Below are positions 47,526 to 57,429 of a stretch of DNA of 64,000 nt, piece after piece; the first letter of the stretch is position 1, and the number at the start of each line of letters is the position of its first letter. The notes beneath the pieces were generated by a model that made no database searches, had not been told where the DNA came from, and worked only from the letters and a program-made list of their open reading frames with translations. The stretch spans positions 1 to 64,000 of the forward strand of contig CAMLLB010000009.1 of the NCBI GenBank assembly GCA_946480815.1, in the 5' to 3' direction. Position numbers and translations under genes: made by a program. This DNA is from an uncultured Flavobacteriales bacterium (GTDB lineage: Bacteria > Bacteroidota > Bacteroidia > Flavobacteriales > Crocinitomicaceae).

Positions 47526-50243
47526 TTATTTGAAGATATTGATTGCTCCGCTGAACGTTTTCTTGGTATCCGTATAAATGTCTTTCACACTTGCAATCCA
47601 GGAATAAGCTCCGGCCTGAACAACCTTACCGTTGTAGGTTCCGTCCCAAGCTGCATTCGGATCGTGTGTTTCCCAAATAACTTCTCCCCAACGATCAAAG
47701 ATCATCAACTCAAAATTATATTCATCAATTCCCGAAACATAGAATTTCCATGTTTGATTAAACTCATCTCCATCAGGCGTAAATGCATTCGGAGCGTAGA
47801 AAATAATGTCACTGATTACCGACAATACTCGTTCAATTGTATCAACACATCCTTCTGAGGTTTCAACGATCAACTGGATGGTATACGTTGCCACTACACC
47901 TTCCGGATAATGGAACGTCGGATTTTCATACGTGCTGCTGTTCGGATTGGAACCAATTGCAGACCAGGTCCAGCTTACAACTCCCGGACTTGATTTATCC
48001 TGCATTTTGACCACCGTTTCAAAGATGGTTGTAGGATTCGCCGACATGGTAAAATCTGCTACCGGGTTTGCGATTACATTCGCAATTCCAGGAAATGTGT
48101 TGGTCGTTACACATCCTTGAATGGAAGTCGTTACCACACTGATCGTATAAATCCCTGCTGCGGTGTAAGTATACGTCAAGTCCGAATTGCCATAAAATGT
48201 ACCCAAATCACCATTCCCAAAATCTACTACTACCGAATCAATTTCATCACTATTATTTGATTGGTTGATGAAAATAAATTCACCCGGCAGACAAGAGTAT
48301 GGAAGGTTGGATACATAACTCGGAATAATTGCTTCCGGGAAGTTGATCGTCATACAAGAATCTGTGCTTGGAGAACCACACGTTTCGGTCAATTCCACAC
48401 AGTATTGTGTATTCGTTGTAGCCGGATCAACCGTAATTGAACTCCCCGTACCGATTACGGTCCCGTTTTCCTTCCAGGTAAATGTGTAATATTGACTTCC
48501 GTTCCCACCGGTTCCCTGAACATTCAATTCAATGGATGCTTCAGGGCAAATGATTGTATCCGGAGTAAGGTTCGTAATCTTCAATGCAGTAGGTTCACCG
48601 ATTGTGGCAGTAGTTGTAATTACACAACTATTTGCATCCGTAATTGTCACTGTATGCGTTCCTGCATATAAATCATTCGCCAAAGGCCCGGTTGAAGCAG
48701 AATTATCCCATGAATAAGTATATGGAGCTGTTCCATTCACTACGCTGATTTCTATAATTCCATCGTTCATGCTGTTACATGTCACGTCCTGCTGGTTGAT
48801 AATCGTTGATACCATAGCCGGAATTTCACTAACGACCACTTCAACTGTATCCGTACAACCGGATGATAAAGATGTCGTCACCACACAATGGTAGGTTCCT
48901 GCTGTTAATCCGGTAGCTGTTTGTGTAGTTTGTCCTCCGGCATCATACCAGTTATAAGAAACCGTCCCCAAAGGCGGAGTCATTGCAGCAGTTGCTGTTC
49001 CATCGCTTCCTCCGGGACAACTTACCAAAGTCGAAGAACCGCTGAATGTTGCATTGGTATTCGGAACATTGACATTCACATTTGCACTGCAACCCATCGC
49101 ATCCGTAATTTGTACGGTATATGGTCCGGAAACCAGGTTGGTTGCAGTTTGGGTTGTTTGTCCTCCCGGGCTCCATAAGTATGTAAACGGAGCCAAACCT
49201 TGCGTAGGATTAACTGTTGCGGAACCAACACCACCGAAACAGTAGTCCGTTACCGCAGTTGCAGTACCAGTCACCACCTGTCTCGTGATAAATGTTGTAT
49301 CACTTACACCACCCACAGCGGCATTACAAGCTGCAGCAGTCAAATAATATCCGGTTGTTCCCGGCGGAACCGTTGTAACATTCAAAACACCGTTATTATA
49401 AGGCCAAAGACCTCCGGCTGTACTTGTCCATTGGATACTGTTGTTTGATGTAGATGTAACCGTATAATAAGGAACCGTAGCTACGGAATAATTGGAGGTG
49501 TTACTGGGTGAAACAGGAGTAAATCGTTTACCATCCTGGTTCGCGGTCCAAACGCTATTGTTCCTTCCCGGTGTGATCGTAGCAACTGTTCCGGCTGCAT
49601 TTTCAACACCCTGAATAGCCAAACCTCCGTTCCAACTGGTACAATTCGGTTTTTGACCAATCATCATGTCAATGATGTTACTCGTCTCATAAAAAACAAT
49701 CGCACCGTAATAACAGGTATTCGGACATTGAAAAGCATTCACACTTTCATACAATACAACGAACTTTCTGTTTGGTGCGGTTCCAATAGTTTGATACTTA
49801 ATCGGCCCGATTGGTGTTTGGGAAGGATTAATATCAGAATAAAAGAGCATCGCAGAATTCATTGCTGTTGTTAATGTGGTGTTAGGAAGTGTTCCCATAC
49901 CAACCAAGCTCCAGGGACAACCGTTGTTCGCATTACCGGCATTAAAGCTGATCAAACCATTCGACCCGATCACACAACTGGTATAATTCGTTCCATAAAA
50001 ATTAAACCCGAAACCCATTGGAATTAGTGCCGAAAACATATCGTCCGACAATTGAGGAATAGTGGTTGCATTGTCTAAAGTAATTCCAGCCCCCAAAATC
50101 GGGCCTCCCCCTGAACAATTTGTTATCTGAACCGTTTGACCGGCACAAACCGTAGCATCCTGCCCAAGACACAAAGTCACCTGCGCATTTAAGGTACTGT
50201 TTGAAACAAACAACAACGTACATATTAAAAAAATCTTCTTCAT
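47526..50243 (-). CDS. T9SS type B-sorted SprB-like adhesin, copy 1
   Basis: This 905-residue secreted protein has a signal peptide (KKIFLICTLLFVSNSTLNAQ). A lectin-like/nidogen-like region covers about 30-270 (ILGAGITLDNATTIPQLSDD, SNGLISFNAGNANNGCPW). SprB-type repeats of about 75 residues follow, each with a C...G-T...YTYSW(D)...T-L.AGT-V.VTDANGC pattern (about 330-560). A PKD-like domain lies near 700-800 and a type B T9SS sorting domain at the end (FYAPNAFTPDGDEFNQTW to GAINIFK). Proteins of this plan are surface adhesins linked to gliding or attachment. Its C-terminal half is very similar to that of the neighbour at 50489. The stop is followed by a hairpin. Confidence 0.9.
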   Translation of the reverse strand: MKKIFLICTLLFVSNSTLNAQVTLCLGQDATVCAGQTVQITNCSGGGPILGAGITLDNATTIPQLSDDMFSALIPMGFGFNFYGTNYTSCVIGSNGLISFNAGNANNGCPWSLVGMGTLPNTTLTTAMNSAMLFYSDINPSQTPIGPIKYQTIGTAPNRKFVVLYESVNAFQCPNTCYYGAIVFYETSNIIDMMIGQKPNCTSWNGGLAIQGVENAAGTVATITPGRNNSVWTANQDGKRFTPVSPSNTSNYSVATVPYYTVTSTSNNSIQWTSTAGGLWPYNNGVLNVTTVPPGTTGYYLTAAACNAAVGGVSDTTFITRQVVTGTATAVTDYCFGGVGSATVNPTQGLAPFTYLWSPGGQTTQTATNLVSGPYTVQITDAMGCSANVNVNVPNTNATFSGSSTLVSCPGGSDGTATAAMTPPLGTVSYNWYDAGGQTTQTATGLTAGTYHCVVTTSLSSGCTDTVEVVVSEIPAMVSTIINQQDVTCNSMNDGIIEISVVNGTAPYTYSWDNSASTGPLANDLYAGTHTVTITDANSCVITTTATIGEPTALKITNLTPDTIICPEASIELNVQGTGGNGSQYYTFTWKENGTVIGTGSSITVDPATTNTQYCVELTETCGSPSTDSCMTINFPEAIIPSYVSNLPYSCLPGEFIFINQSNNSDEIDSVVVDFGNGDLGTFYGNSDLTYTYTAAGIYTISVVTTSIQGCVTTNTFPGIANVIANPVADFTMSANPTTIFETVVKMQDKSSPGVVSWTWSAIGSNPNSSTYENPTFHYPEGVVATYTIQLIVETSEGCVDTIERVLSVISDIIFYAPNAFTPDGDEFNQTWKFYVSGIDEYNFELMIFDRWGEVIWETHDPNAAWDGTYNGKVVQAGAYSWIASVKDIYTDTKKTFSGAINIFK

Positions 50244-50428
50244 AATTACCTTATTGTGTTGTTTTTAAAACGAAATTTTTAAGTGCAGGTTGCTTAAAAT
50301 GCATGTAAAAGAGAAAAAACAACGAATAAATGCATGAAAGAACTAAAATACCACATAATTATTTCATCTTCAAAACATTGAGGCGTTACTTAACACTTTA
50401 AGGAAATCCAAACTTTTGCGCAAAAAAA

Positions 50429-50456
50429 ATCCCGTCTTGGCCAGGCCGAGACGGGA
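50429..50456 (-). terminator. Terminator of T9SS type-B copy 2
   Basis: ATCCCGTCTTGGCC and GGCCGAGACGGGAT pair around one A, with one bulge. On the minus strand eight T follow. It lies just after the stop of the gene at 50489. Confidence 0.85.
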
Positions 50457-50488
50457 TCTCTGATTTATATATTAAATGTAGTTGGTAT

Positions 50489-53029
50489 TTACTTAATAAT
50501 ATTAATTGCTCCGTTAAAGACTTTCTTGTTGTCCCAGTAAAGATCCTTTACGCGTGCAACCCAGGTATAAGCACCTTCTTTAACCGGTACGCCATTATAG
50601 GTTCCATCCCATGCTGAGTTCACGTCGTGTGTTTCCCAAACTACTTCTCCCCAGCGGTTGAAGATCATTAATTCGAAATCGAACTCATCGATTCCTGCAA
50701 CATAGAATTTCCATGTTTGGTTAAATTCGTCTCCATCAGGTGTAAACGCATTTGGAGCGTAGAAAATAATGTCGCTGTTTACAGTCAAAATTCGGTCAAC
50801 TGTATCAATACATCCTTCCGGAGTTTCAACGATCAACTGGATCGGGTAAGTTGCCACAATTCCTTCAGGGAAATGGAACGTCGGATTTTGGTAAGTGCTG
50901 TTATTCGGATCGGAACCCGGTGAGCTCCAGGTCCATTTAATGACACTCGGACTTGATTTATCCTGCATTTTGATTACCGTCTCGAAGAAAGTAGTCGGAT
51001 TTGCAGACATCGTGAAATCAGCTACCGGGTTTGCAATAACATTCGCAATTCCAGGGAATGATGCAGTTGTCACACAACCCAATTCCGAAGTCACTGTTAC
51101 ATCAATTGTATAAATTCCGGCAGCAGTGTAGATATAGTGAATACTATCATTTCCATATACAACTCCCTGATCACCGTTTCCAAATGTCACCATTACCGAG
51201 TCAATCGGATCATCATTGTCAATTGAGTTCGGGTCCAAATAGAAGATCAAGTCTCCGGGCAAACACGAGTATGGCTTATTCGCAGTATAAACAGGAGCCA
51301 ACGATGTTGGGAAATTAATCATCATACAGGTGTCTGTACTTGGAGAACCACATACTTCTGTTAATTCCACACAATACTGTGTATTTGTCGCAGCAGGATC
51401 AACTGTAATAGACGTACCTGTTCCGATCACTGTTCCGTTCTCTTTCCACGTAAACGTATAATTTGAATTTGCAGGTCCATTACCACCAACTCCGATAACG
51501 CTGATTGTTGTTGAAGCTTCCGGACAAATAATCTGATCAGGAGTTACGTATGTGATTTGCAAAGCAGGCGGCTGAGTCAGAGTTTCACTCGCTGTAACAA
51601 TACAGCCATTTGCATCTGTAACTGTTACCGTGCTCATCCCTACATACAAATCGTTTGCTGTTGCAGAGGTTGAAGCCGAATGATCCCATGAATAATTGTA
51701 AGGAGGAGTTCCCTGGGAAACAGAAACTGTTAAAGCTCCATTATTTGCTGCATGACAAGATACAGGAGTAATGTTTGTGAAATTTGCAATCATTCCCGGG
51801 ATTTCAGTTACAGTTACGTTTACAGTCCCTGTACATCCGATAGTTGAAGTAATTACACAAGAATAAGTACCTGCTGATAGACCTGTTGCAGTTTGAGTAG
51901 TCTGTGCTGCAGGATCATCCCATACGTAGGATAAAGTTCCAACAACAGGAGCCATATTCGCAGTTGCAGTACCATCAGCACCTCCCGGACAAGAAACCAC
52001 GGTTGTAGTTCCTGAATAAGCTACCGGATTCGCACCTACTGTTCTGGTAACAGTTCCGGTACATCCATTTGACAAGGTAATTGTACAAACATATGTTCCA
52101 GGTAAAAGTCCTGTAGCAGTTTGTGTTGTTTGAGCAGCCGGATCATTCCATAAATATGTAGCAGTAACACCTGCACTTGTAGGGTTTCCAGGGATACTGT
52201 AATTCGCTGTTGCAGTACCATTGTGGCCCATCGGACAAGAAGCATTGGTAGATGTTCCGCTGTAAGTTGCATTGATATTTGCAACAGTAACTGTAGCTGT
52301 TGTAGGAGGAACCGCTACACCATTCGCAGGATTCGGGCTTGAAGTAACAGTTACCGTATAAGTTCCCGGCGCAACATTATTTACAGTTTGAGTGGTCGGA
52401 TTCCCTGGAATGTTCCAGGAATATGTATAAGGTGCAAAACCACCGTTTGCCGTTACAGTAACCGAACCTGTAGGCTGGTTACATGTTGCAGGTGTAGAGG
52501 TGGCAGTAGCGTTGAAGCTGATTGAATTACAGTTAACAGATCCGGTTGACGGGTTACTTGTATTTGGCTGCAAGCTGATCGTTCCCGGAGATCCGTTGAA
52601 ATTTGTTACCAATAAGATATAAACTTGTCCTGCAACCGCAGCATTAATATCAACTTGTTCTGTTGAAGAAGCAGAATAAGAACAGTCTACTGTAGGAGTA
52701 CCAGGTCCGATCGGACAACCAGCTGCAACACTTGTATATGGTCCGTATAATGCAAAATCCACGTCAATACCGGTTCCGCTTGCCGTTGTTTGAGTCAATG
52801 TTAAGTGAACACTTCCACTTGTTCCTATTGAAAATGCCAACCAGTTTGCGTTTGGAGTTGATCCCAGACATTGATAACTTCCCATACTCGGAACCCCCGT
52901 ATTACTGGCATAAGAACCAGCAGTTGAGCAACCTGCCTGACCACAGTTCGCACCAGGTGCAAGCTGCGCAAAAGCATTTAAATTTAAAAGTATCCCTAAA
53001 GAAAATAGGGCTTTTTTAATTGTTTTCAT
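50489..53029 (-). CDS. T9SS type B-sorted SprB-like adhesin, copy 2
   Basis: From the ATG at 53029 this is 846 residues with a signal peptide (KTIKKALFSLGILLNLNAFAQ). After a pre-peptidase-like beta domain (GSYQCLGSTPNANWLAFSIG, about 35-150) come several SprB-type repeats (SWNIPGNPTTQTVNNVAPGTYTVTVT, WDDPAAQTTQTATGLSAGTYSC, SWDHSASTSATANDLYVGM), then a PKD-like segment and a type B sorting domain ending GAINIIK. From about residue 380 on it matches the 47526 product almost residue for residue, while the N-terminal domains differ. It therefore comes from duplication followed by swapping of the front domain. A small secreted protein gene lies 28 nt upstream. Confidence 0.9.
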   Translation of the reverse strand: MKTIKKALFSLGILLNLNAFAQLAPGANCGQAGCSTAGSYASNTGVPSMGSYQCLGSTPNANWLAFSIGTSGSVHLTLTQTTASGTGIDVDFALYGPYTSVAAGCPIGPGTPTVDCSYSASSTEQVDINAAVAGQVYILLVTNFNGSPGTISLQPNTSNPSTGSVNCNSISFNATATSTPATCNQPTGSVTVTANGGFAPYTYSWNIPGNPTTQTVNNVAPGTYTVTVTSSPNPANGVAVPPTTATVTVANINATYSGTSTNASCPMGHNGTATANYSIPGNPTSAGVTATYLWNDPAAQTTQTATGLLPGTYVCTITLSNGCTGTVTRTVGANPVAYSGTTTVVSCPGGADGTATANMAPVVGTLSYVWDDPAAQTTQTATGLSAGTYSCVITSTIGCTGTVNVTVTEIPGMIANFTNITPVSCHAANNGALTVSVSQGTPPYNYSWDHSASTSATANDLYVGMSTVTVTDANGCIVTASETLTQPPALQITYVTPDQIICPEASTTISVIGVGGNGPANSNYTFTWKENGTVIGTGTSITVDPAATNTQYCVELTEVCGSPSTDTCMMINFPTSLAPVYTANKPYSCLPGDLIFYLDPNSIDNDDPIDSVMVTFGNGDQGVVYGNDSIHYIYTAAGIYTIDVTVTSELGCVTTASFPGIANVIANPVADFTMSANPTTFFETVIKMQDKSSPSVIKWTWSSPGSDPNNSTYQNPTFHFPEGIVATYPIQLIVETPEGCIDTVDRILTVNSDIIFYAPNAFTPDGDEFNQTWKFYVAGIDEFDFELMIFNRWGEVVWETHDVNSAWDGTYNGVPVKEGAYTWVARVKDLYWDNKKVFNGAINIIK

Positions 53030-53057
53030 ATAATAAAATCCTCTTTTAGTAATTGGG

Positions 53058-53441
53058 TTAGATTGAATATTCTGCAACGTATCCGGTAATAATACCGTTC
53101 AACGATTGAAGCAAAGTTTGGAATTCTTCTTTCGTTAATGCAGCTTGTGATTCCAAAACCAAAGAGGCCCCGTCTTCACTTAATACAAAGGAAATAACTC
53201 TGGAATCATTTGTTAATAATGTTTCCAAAGCAGACTTCTGAGAAATACCAATTCCCGCCAAGCCAATAACGTGATGAGCTCTTACTCCTGTCAGGATATC
53301 GATACCAGAGATTTTGTTTTGATTCATGTGATTTTGAACTTCAGAACTTGATAAGTCGTAGATCTTTTCATAGACCTGACCGAAGGATTTGAAGGTCAAA
53401 AAAACGGTGCTGAATACGGCTAGTAGCAAATATTTCTTCAT
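53058..53441 (-). CDS. Small secreted protein upstream of the adhesin
   Basis: The product has 127 residues, with a signal peptide (KKYLLLAVFSTVFLTFKSFGQ) and a mature domain of about 105 residues. It shows two similar beta-alpha halves (ISGIDILTGVRAHHVIG near residue 45, then ALTKEEFQTLLQSLNGIITGYVAEYSI at the end), reminiscent of a small ferredoxin-like fold, but I recognise no family. It lies 28 nt before the type B adhesin gene on the same strand and is probably co-transcribed with it; it might be a partner needed for the adhesin's export. It diverges from gdhA. Confidence 0.7.
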   Translation of the reverse strand: MKKYLLLAVFSTVFLTFKSFGQVYEKIYDLSSSEVQNHMNQNKISGIDILTGVRAHHVIGLAGIGISQKSALETLLTNDSRVISFVLSEDGASLVLESQAALTKEEFQTLLQSLNGIITGYVAEYSI

Positions 53442-53614
53442 TTTAGATTATTGTAATTCATGGAAAAGACGGAAATATTAAAATTAGGTTGTCTCCTACT
53501 TTTTACAATATTATCAATTCCTTCATTTCAACAATCAAAATGGGGTTCACATCGATTAATTTTAGATTACCATATAATGTTCTATAAAATTTCGGCTTCA
53601 TTTTTAAAATTAAT

Positions 53615-53622
53615 TACATTTG
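53615..53622 (+). promoter_or_regulatory. -7 promoter box of gdhA
   Basis: TACATTTG fits TAnnTTTG and lies 29 nt before the gdhA ATG. The -33 region is weak. It supports the start at 53652. Confidence 0.45.
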
Positions 53623-53651
53623 CCCCAAGTAAATCAAAAGCATTAAATAAT

Positions 53652-55007
53652 ATGTCAAGTAAATACCAAGCACAGATTGACGCTTTTATGGAAAAAGTAA
53701 AAGCTACCAACGGTCATGAAGCAGAATTTTTGCAAGCTGTTCATGAGGTTGCTGAAGCAGTTATTCCTTTTATGGAGGAAAATCCAAAATATAAGAGCGC
53801 AAAAATTTTGGATCGTATCGTTGAGCCGGAAAGAACAATTATTTTCCGCGTTCCGTGGTTGGATGATAAAGGTGAAATTCAGGTAAACCGTGGGTACCGT
53901 GTTGAGTTCAACTCTGCAATCGGACCATATAAAGGAGGACTTCGCTTCCACCCTTCTGTGAACCTTTCTATTTTGAAATTCTTAGGATTTGAGCAAATCT
54001 TCAAAAACTCATTGACAACTCTTCCAATGGGGGGTGGTAAAGGTGGTTCTGATTTTGATCCTAAAGGAAAATCAGATAACGAAGTAATGAAGTTCTGTCA
54101 ATCATTCATGACTGAGCTTTCCCGTCATATTGGTGCTGATACGGATGTACCTGCCGGAGATATCGGTGTTGGTGGTCGTGAGATCGGTTACATGTTCGGT
54201 CAATACAAGCGTATCCGTAACGAATTTACAGGTGTATTAACCGGTAAAGCTCGTAACTGGGGTGGATCTTTGATCCGTCCGGAAGCTACAGGTTACGGAA
54301 CTGTATACTTCGCAAAAGAAATGTTGGCTACTAAAGACGATTCTTTCTTAGGGAAGACGGTTGTTGTTTCCGGTTCAGGGAACGTAGCTCAGTTCGCTTG
54401 TGAAAAAGCAACTCAATTGGGTGGTAAAGTAGTTACACTTTCTGACTCGTCCGGATATATCCACGATGCTGAAGGTATTGATGCTGCGAAACTGGCATTC
54501 GTTATGGAATTGAAAAACGTAAAGCGTGGCCGCATCGAAGAGTATGTAAAACAATACCCTTCTGCGAAATTCGTTGCCGGGAAACGTCCATGGGAAGTTA
54601 AAGCTGATATCGCATTGCCTTGTGCTACTCAAAACGAATTGAACGGTGACGAAGCAAAAGCTTTGATCGCAAACGGAGTAATCTGTGTTGCTGAAGGAGC
54701 TAACATGCCTTCTACTCCGGAAGCAATTGCTGCATTCCAGGCTGCTAATGTATTGTTCTCTCCAGGAAAAGCTTCTAATGCTGGTGGAGTTGCAACATCC
54801 GGTTTGGAAATGTCCCAAAACTCTTTACGTTTGAGCTGGACTGCTGAAGAAGTAGACGCTAAATTACATGGTATCATGGTCTCTATCCACGAAGCTTGTG
54901 TGAAATACGGTAAAGACGCAAAAGGAAATGTTGACTACGTGAAAGGTGCAAACATTGCAGGTTTCGTGAAAGTTGCTGATTCTATGATTGACCAGGGATT
55001 GGTATAA
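53652..55007 (+). CDS. gdhA: NADP-specific glutamate dehydrogenase
   Basis: GdhA aminates 2-oxoglutarate to glutamate with NADPH. From the ATG at 53652 it has 451 residues, the usual length of the hexameric class I enzyme. The conserved blocks are [15 protein letters not shown] (catalytic Lys region), [33 protein letters not shown], the NADP-binding [13 protein letters not shown] and [10 protein letters not shown] near the end. A longer frame starting at 53460 adds 64 residues not found in the family and spans the likely promoter (TACATTTG, 53615-53622), so it is rejected. Confidence 0.96.
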   Translation: MSSKYQAQIDAFMEKVKATNGHEAEFLQAVHEVAEAVIPFMEENPKYKSAKILDRIVEPERTIIFRVPWLDDKGEIQVNRGYRVEFNSAIGPYKGGLRFHPSVNLSILKFLGFEQIFKNSLTTLPMGGGKGGSDFDPKGKSDNEVMKFCQSFMTELSRHIGADTDVPAGDIGVGGREIGYMFGQYKRIRNEFTGVLTGKARNWGGSLIRPEATGYGTVYFAKEMLATKDDSFLGKTVVVSGSGNVAQFACEKATQLGGKVVTLSDSSGYIHDAEGIDAAKLAFVMELKNVKRGRIEEYVKQYPSAKFVAGKRPWEVKADIALPCATQNELNGDEAKALIANGVICVAEGANMPSTPEAIAAFQAANVLFSPGKASNAGGVATSGLEMSQNSLRLSWTAEEVDAKLHGIMVSIHEACVKYGKDAKGNVDYVKGANIAGFVKVADSMIDQGLV

Positions 55008-55028
55008 TCGAAAAAATAAAATATCCTG

Positions 55029-55061
55029 AAAACCGTCTCGAGCAATTGGGGCGGTTTTTTT
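55029..55061 (+). terminator. gdhA terminator
   Basis: ACCGTC and GGCGGT pair, with outer A/T pairs, followed by TTTTTTT. Confidence 0.75.
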
Positions 55062-55080
55062 CTTAATACAGTGCAGCTAT

Positions 55081-55177
55081 CCTCCCCCTTAATCCCCCTC
55101 CAAAGGGGGAAACCTAAAACCCGCGCTTTTTGACATCGATTTTCAATTCGCAATTCGCAATTCGTAATTCGCAATTG
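55081..55177. repeat. CCCCCT/AGGGGG repeat and TTCGCAATT phrase array
   Basis: CCTCCCCCTTAATCCCCCTCC followed by AAAGGGGG (55081-55110) is a repeat type I know from many Bacteroidota genomes. After a short gap, TTCGCAATT-type phrases repeat four times (55143-55177). The array ends directly before TACATTTG (55180-55187), a probable -7 box for the E1 gene. Confidence 0.65.
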
Positions 55178-55202
55178 AGTACATTTGTGTGCGAGATTCA
55201 AT

Positions 55203-57209
55203 ATGGAAAAAGAAAAGACAAAACGATTGATTGATTTTGATCGAACGGGCTTCGAAAATGACGAGCTTGTTACCATTTATAAAGCGATTGCTAAACCCCG
55301 ATTGATTGAGGAAAAAATGCTGATCCTCCTGCGTCAGGGGAAAATTTCCAAGTGGTTTTCCGGTTGGGGACAAGAAGGTATTTCCGTAGGATCTGCCTAC
55401 GCAATGAAGGAAGAGGAATTTATTCTTCCGATGCACAGAAACCTTGGCGTTTTTACCACACGTGGGATTCCTTTAAACAGGCTTTTTGCCCAATTCCAGG
55501 GAAAAATGTCGGGTTTTACAAAAGGACGTGACCGTTCTTTCCACTTCGGAACGAAAGATTACAATATCGTAGGAATGATTTCCCATTTGGGTCCGCAACT
55601 AGGAATTGCTGACGGGATTGCCCTGGCTAATAAATTAAAAGGAAACAATAATGCTACGATCGTTTTTACAGGAGATGGTGGTGCATCTGAAGGTGATTTT
55701 CACGAGTCATTGAACGTTGCAGCTGTTTGGGACCTCCCGGTAATTTTTGCAGTTGAAAACAACTGTTGGGGATTATCTACTCCAAGTATCGAGCAATTTC
55801 GCTGCAAACAATTCATCGACAAAGGAATCGGTTATGGAATGGATGCGTTCCAGGTTGATGGGAACAATATTCTGGACGTCATTCGCACAGTACGTAAAAT
55901 TGCAGATTCGATCCGTCAAAAACCACGTCCGTTCTTATTGGAGTGCATGACTTTCCGCATGCGCGGGCACGAAGAAGCTTCCGGAACGAAATATTATCCT
56001 GACGGAATACAGGATGAATGGGCGAAGAAAGACCCTGTTACCAATTACGAGCTATACTTATTGGAACAAGGTATTTTGACGGAAGAATCCGTCGCTCAGA
56101 TCCAACAGGAAATTAAAGATGAAATTCAAAATGGACTGGAAATTGCATTTGCAGAAGGTCCGATCGAAGCAGATCTTCAAAGAGAACTGGACGATGTTTA
56201 TGCTCCGTTCACTCAAACCGTCATTAACCCGGTAAGCGATGCGAAAACTGAAAAACGTTTAATCGATGCTGTATCAGATTCGTTGAGAGAAAGCATGGTC
56301 CGTTATCCTGATTTAGTGATCATGGGACAGGATATTGCTGAATACGGTGGTGCTTTTAAAGTCACTGAGGGTTTTGTAGAGCAATTCGGGAAAGGACGTG
56401 TTCGCAATACACCAATCTGCGAATCAGCAATCGTTGGAGCAGGATTAGGTTTGTCAATTGCGGGAATGAAGGCTGTTGTTGAAATGCAGTTTGCAGACTT
56501 CGTGACTTGCGGATTCAATCAGATCATCAATAATTTAGCAAAAATACATTGGAGATGGGGTCAAAATGCAGATGTTGTAGTTCGTATGCCTACCGGAGCA
56601 AACACTGCAGCCGGACCTTTCCACAGCCAAAGTAATGAAGCATGGTTCTTCCATACTCCGGGATTGAAAGTTGTTTATCCTGCTTTCCCCGGAGATGCAA
56701 AAGGATTATTGAATGCGTCTATCGAAGATCCGAACCCGGTATTGTTCTTCGAGCATAAATACCTTTACAGAAGCATTCGTGAAGATATTCATGACGACTA
56801 CTACACGACAGAAATCGGAAAGGCAGGTTACGTTCGCAAAGGAGACGATTTAACGATCATTACCTACGGACTAGGAGTTCACTGGGCAATGGAAGCTTTA
56901 GACGCACATCCGGAGATTTCTGCAAACCTGGTTGACTTAAAAACGTTACTTCCTTTGGATACGGAAACAATCTACGATGCTGTTCGTCAAACAGGAAAAG
57001 TGATTGTATTACATGAAGATTGTATGACAGGTGGAATCGGAGGAGAATTGGTTGCTTTAATCAATGAAAATTGCTTCGACTCGCTGGATGCTCCGGTTAA
57101 GCGTGTAGCATCTTTAGATACACCTGTTCCATTTGCAGTAGCATTGGAAAAACAATTCCTTCCTGCAGAAAGATTCAAACAGGCATTGATCGAATTGTAT
57201 GAATTTTGA
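55203..57209 (+). CDS. Fused alpha/beta E1 of a branched-chain 2-oxo acid dehydrogenase
   Basis: From the ATG at 55203 this is 668 residues: an E1-alpha part (about 1-335) and an E1-beta part (about 350-668) in one chain. The alpha half has the thiamine diphosphate motif FTGDGGASEGDFHESLNVAAVWDLPVIFAVENN (GDG...NN) and RGHEEASGTKYY. The beta half has IMGQDIAEYGGAFKVTEGF, RNTPICESAIVGAGLG, EMQFADFV and the C-terminal transketolase domain with VLHEDCMTGGIGGEL. This is the Bacteroidota arrangement for 2-oxoisovalerate dehydrogenase, which decarboxylates branched-chain keto acids for branched-chain fatty acids. E2 is not in the window. A upstream GTG (55185) overlaps the -7 box and is rejected. 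Confidence 0.9.
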   Translation: MEKEKTKRLIDFDRTGFENDELVTIYKAIAKPRLIEEKMLILLRQGKISKWFSGWGQEGISVGSAYAMKEEEFILPMHRNLGVFTTRGIPLNRLFAQFQGKMSGFTKGRDRSFHFGTKDYNIVGMISHLGPQLGIADGIALANKLKGNNNATIVFTGDGGASEGDFHESLNVAAVWDLPVIFAVENNCWGLSTPSIEQFRCKQFIDKGIGYGMDAFQVDGNNILDVIRTVRKIADSIRQKPRPFLLECMTFRMRGHEEASGTKYYPDGIQDEWAKKDPVTNYELYLLEQGILTEESVAQIQQEIKDEIQNGLEIAFAEGPIEADLQRELDDVYAPFTQTVINPVSDAKTEKRLIDAVSDSLRESMVRYPDLVIMGQDIAEYGGAFKVTEGFVEQFGKGRVRNTPICESAIVGAGLGLSIAGMKAVVEMQFADFVTCGFNQIINNLAKIHWRWGQNADVVVRMPTGANTAAGPFHSQSNEAWFFHTPGLKVVYPAFPGDAKGLLNASIEDPNPVLFFEHKYLYRSIREDIHDDYYTTEIGKAGYVRKGDDLTIITYGLGVHWAMEALDAHPEISANLVDLKTLLPLDTETIYDAVRQTGKVIVLHEDCMTGGIGGELVALINENCFDSLDAPVKRVASLDTPVPFAVALEKQFLPAERFKQALIELYEF

Positions 57210-57266
57210 TAGCGTTTCCCGCTGAGGAACGCAGATATTCGCAGATTTTTATTTCATAATATATAA

Positions 57267-57297
57267 AATCCCCCAGGCTAAGCCTGGGGGATTTTTT
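57267..57297 (+). terminator. Terminator after the E1 gene
   Basis: ATCCCCCAGGCT pairs perfectly with AGCCTGGGGGAT with only a tight turn, followed by TTTTTT on the plus strand. Confidence 0.85.
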
Positions 57298-57323
57298 GTA
57301 GATACCATTGTCGTAAGGATTTT

Positions 57324-57351
57324 GTATGGACGCGAAGCATCGCGTCCATAC
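57324..57351. repeat. GTATGGACGCG hairpin
   Basis: GTATGGACGCG (57324-57334) pairs perfectly with CGCGTCCATAC (57341-57351) with a six-base loop. There is no T-tract. It is one of three hairpins in this gap. Confidence 0.75.
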
Positions 57352-57372
57352 GTAAAATTGCCGATATAAAAC

Positions 57373-57413
57373 AAAAAACGGTCGTCTCGGTTAAACCGAG
57401 ACGACCGTTTTTT
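57373..57413 (-). terminator. Bidirectional terminator after lolA
   Basis: ACGGTCGTCTCGGT and ACCGAGACGACCGT form a long perfect stem flanked by A and T runs. It ends the lolA transcript on the minus strand and can also act on the plus strand. Confidence 0.85.
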
Positions 57414-57429
57414 ATATGATCAATTTTGA

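Noticed and set aside
50489..53029. CRISPR-like array in the repeated DNA of the adhesin gene
   Set aside because: The repeats are coding SprB units of about 75 residues with variable sequence, not short identical repeats with spacers.
53460..53651. N-terminal extension of gdhA
   Set aside because: The 64 extra residues are absent from the family, and the likely promoter lies inside them.
55081..55112. Insertion sequence end
   Set aside because: No transposase or target duplication nearby; the CCCCCT/AGGGGG unit is a common short intergenic repeat.
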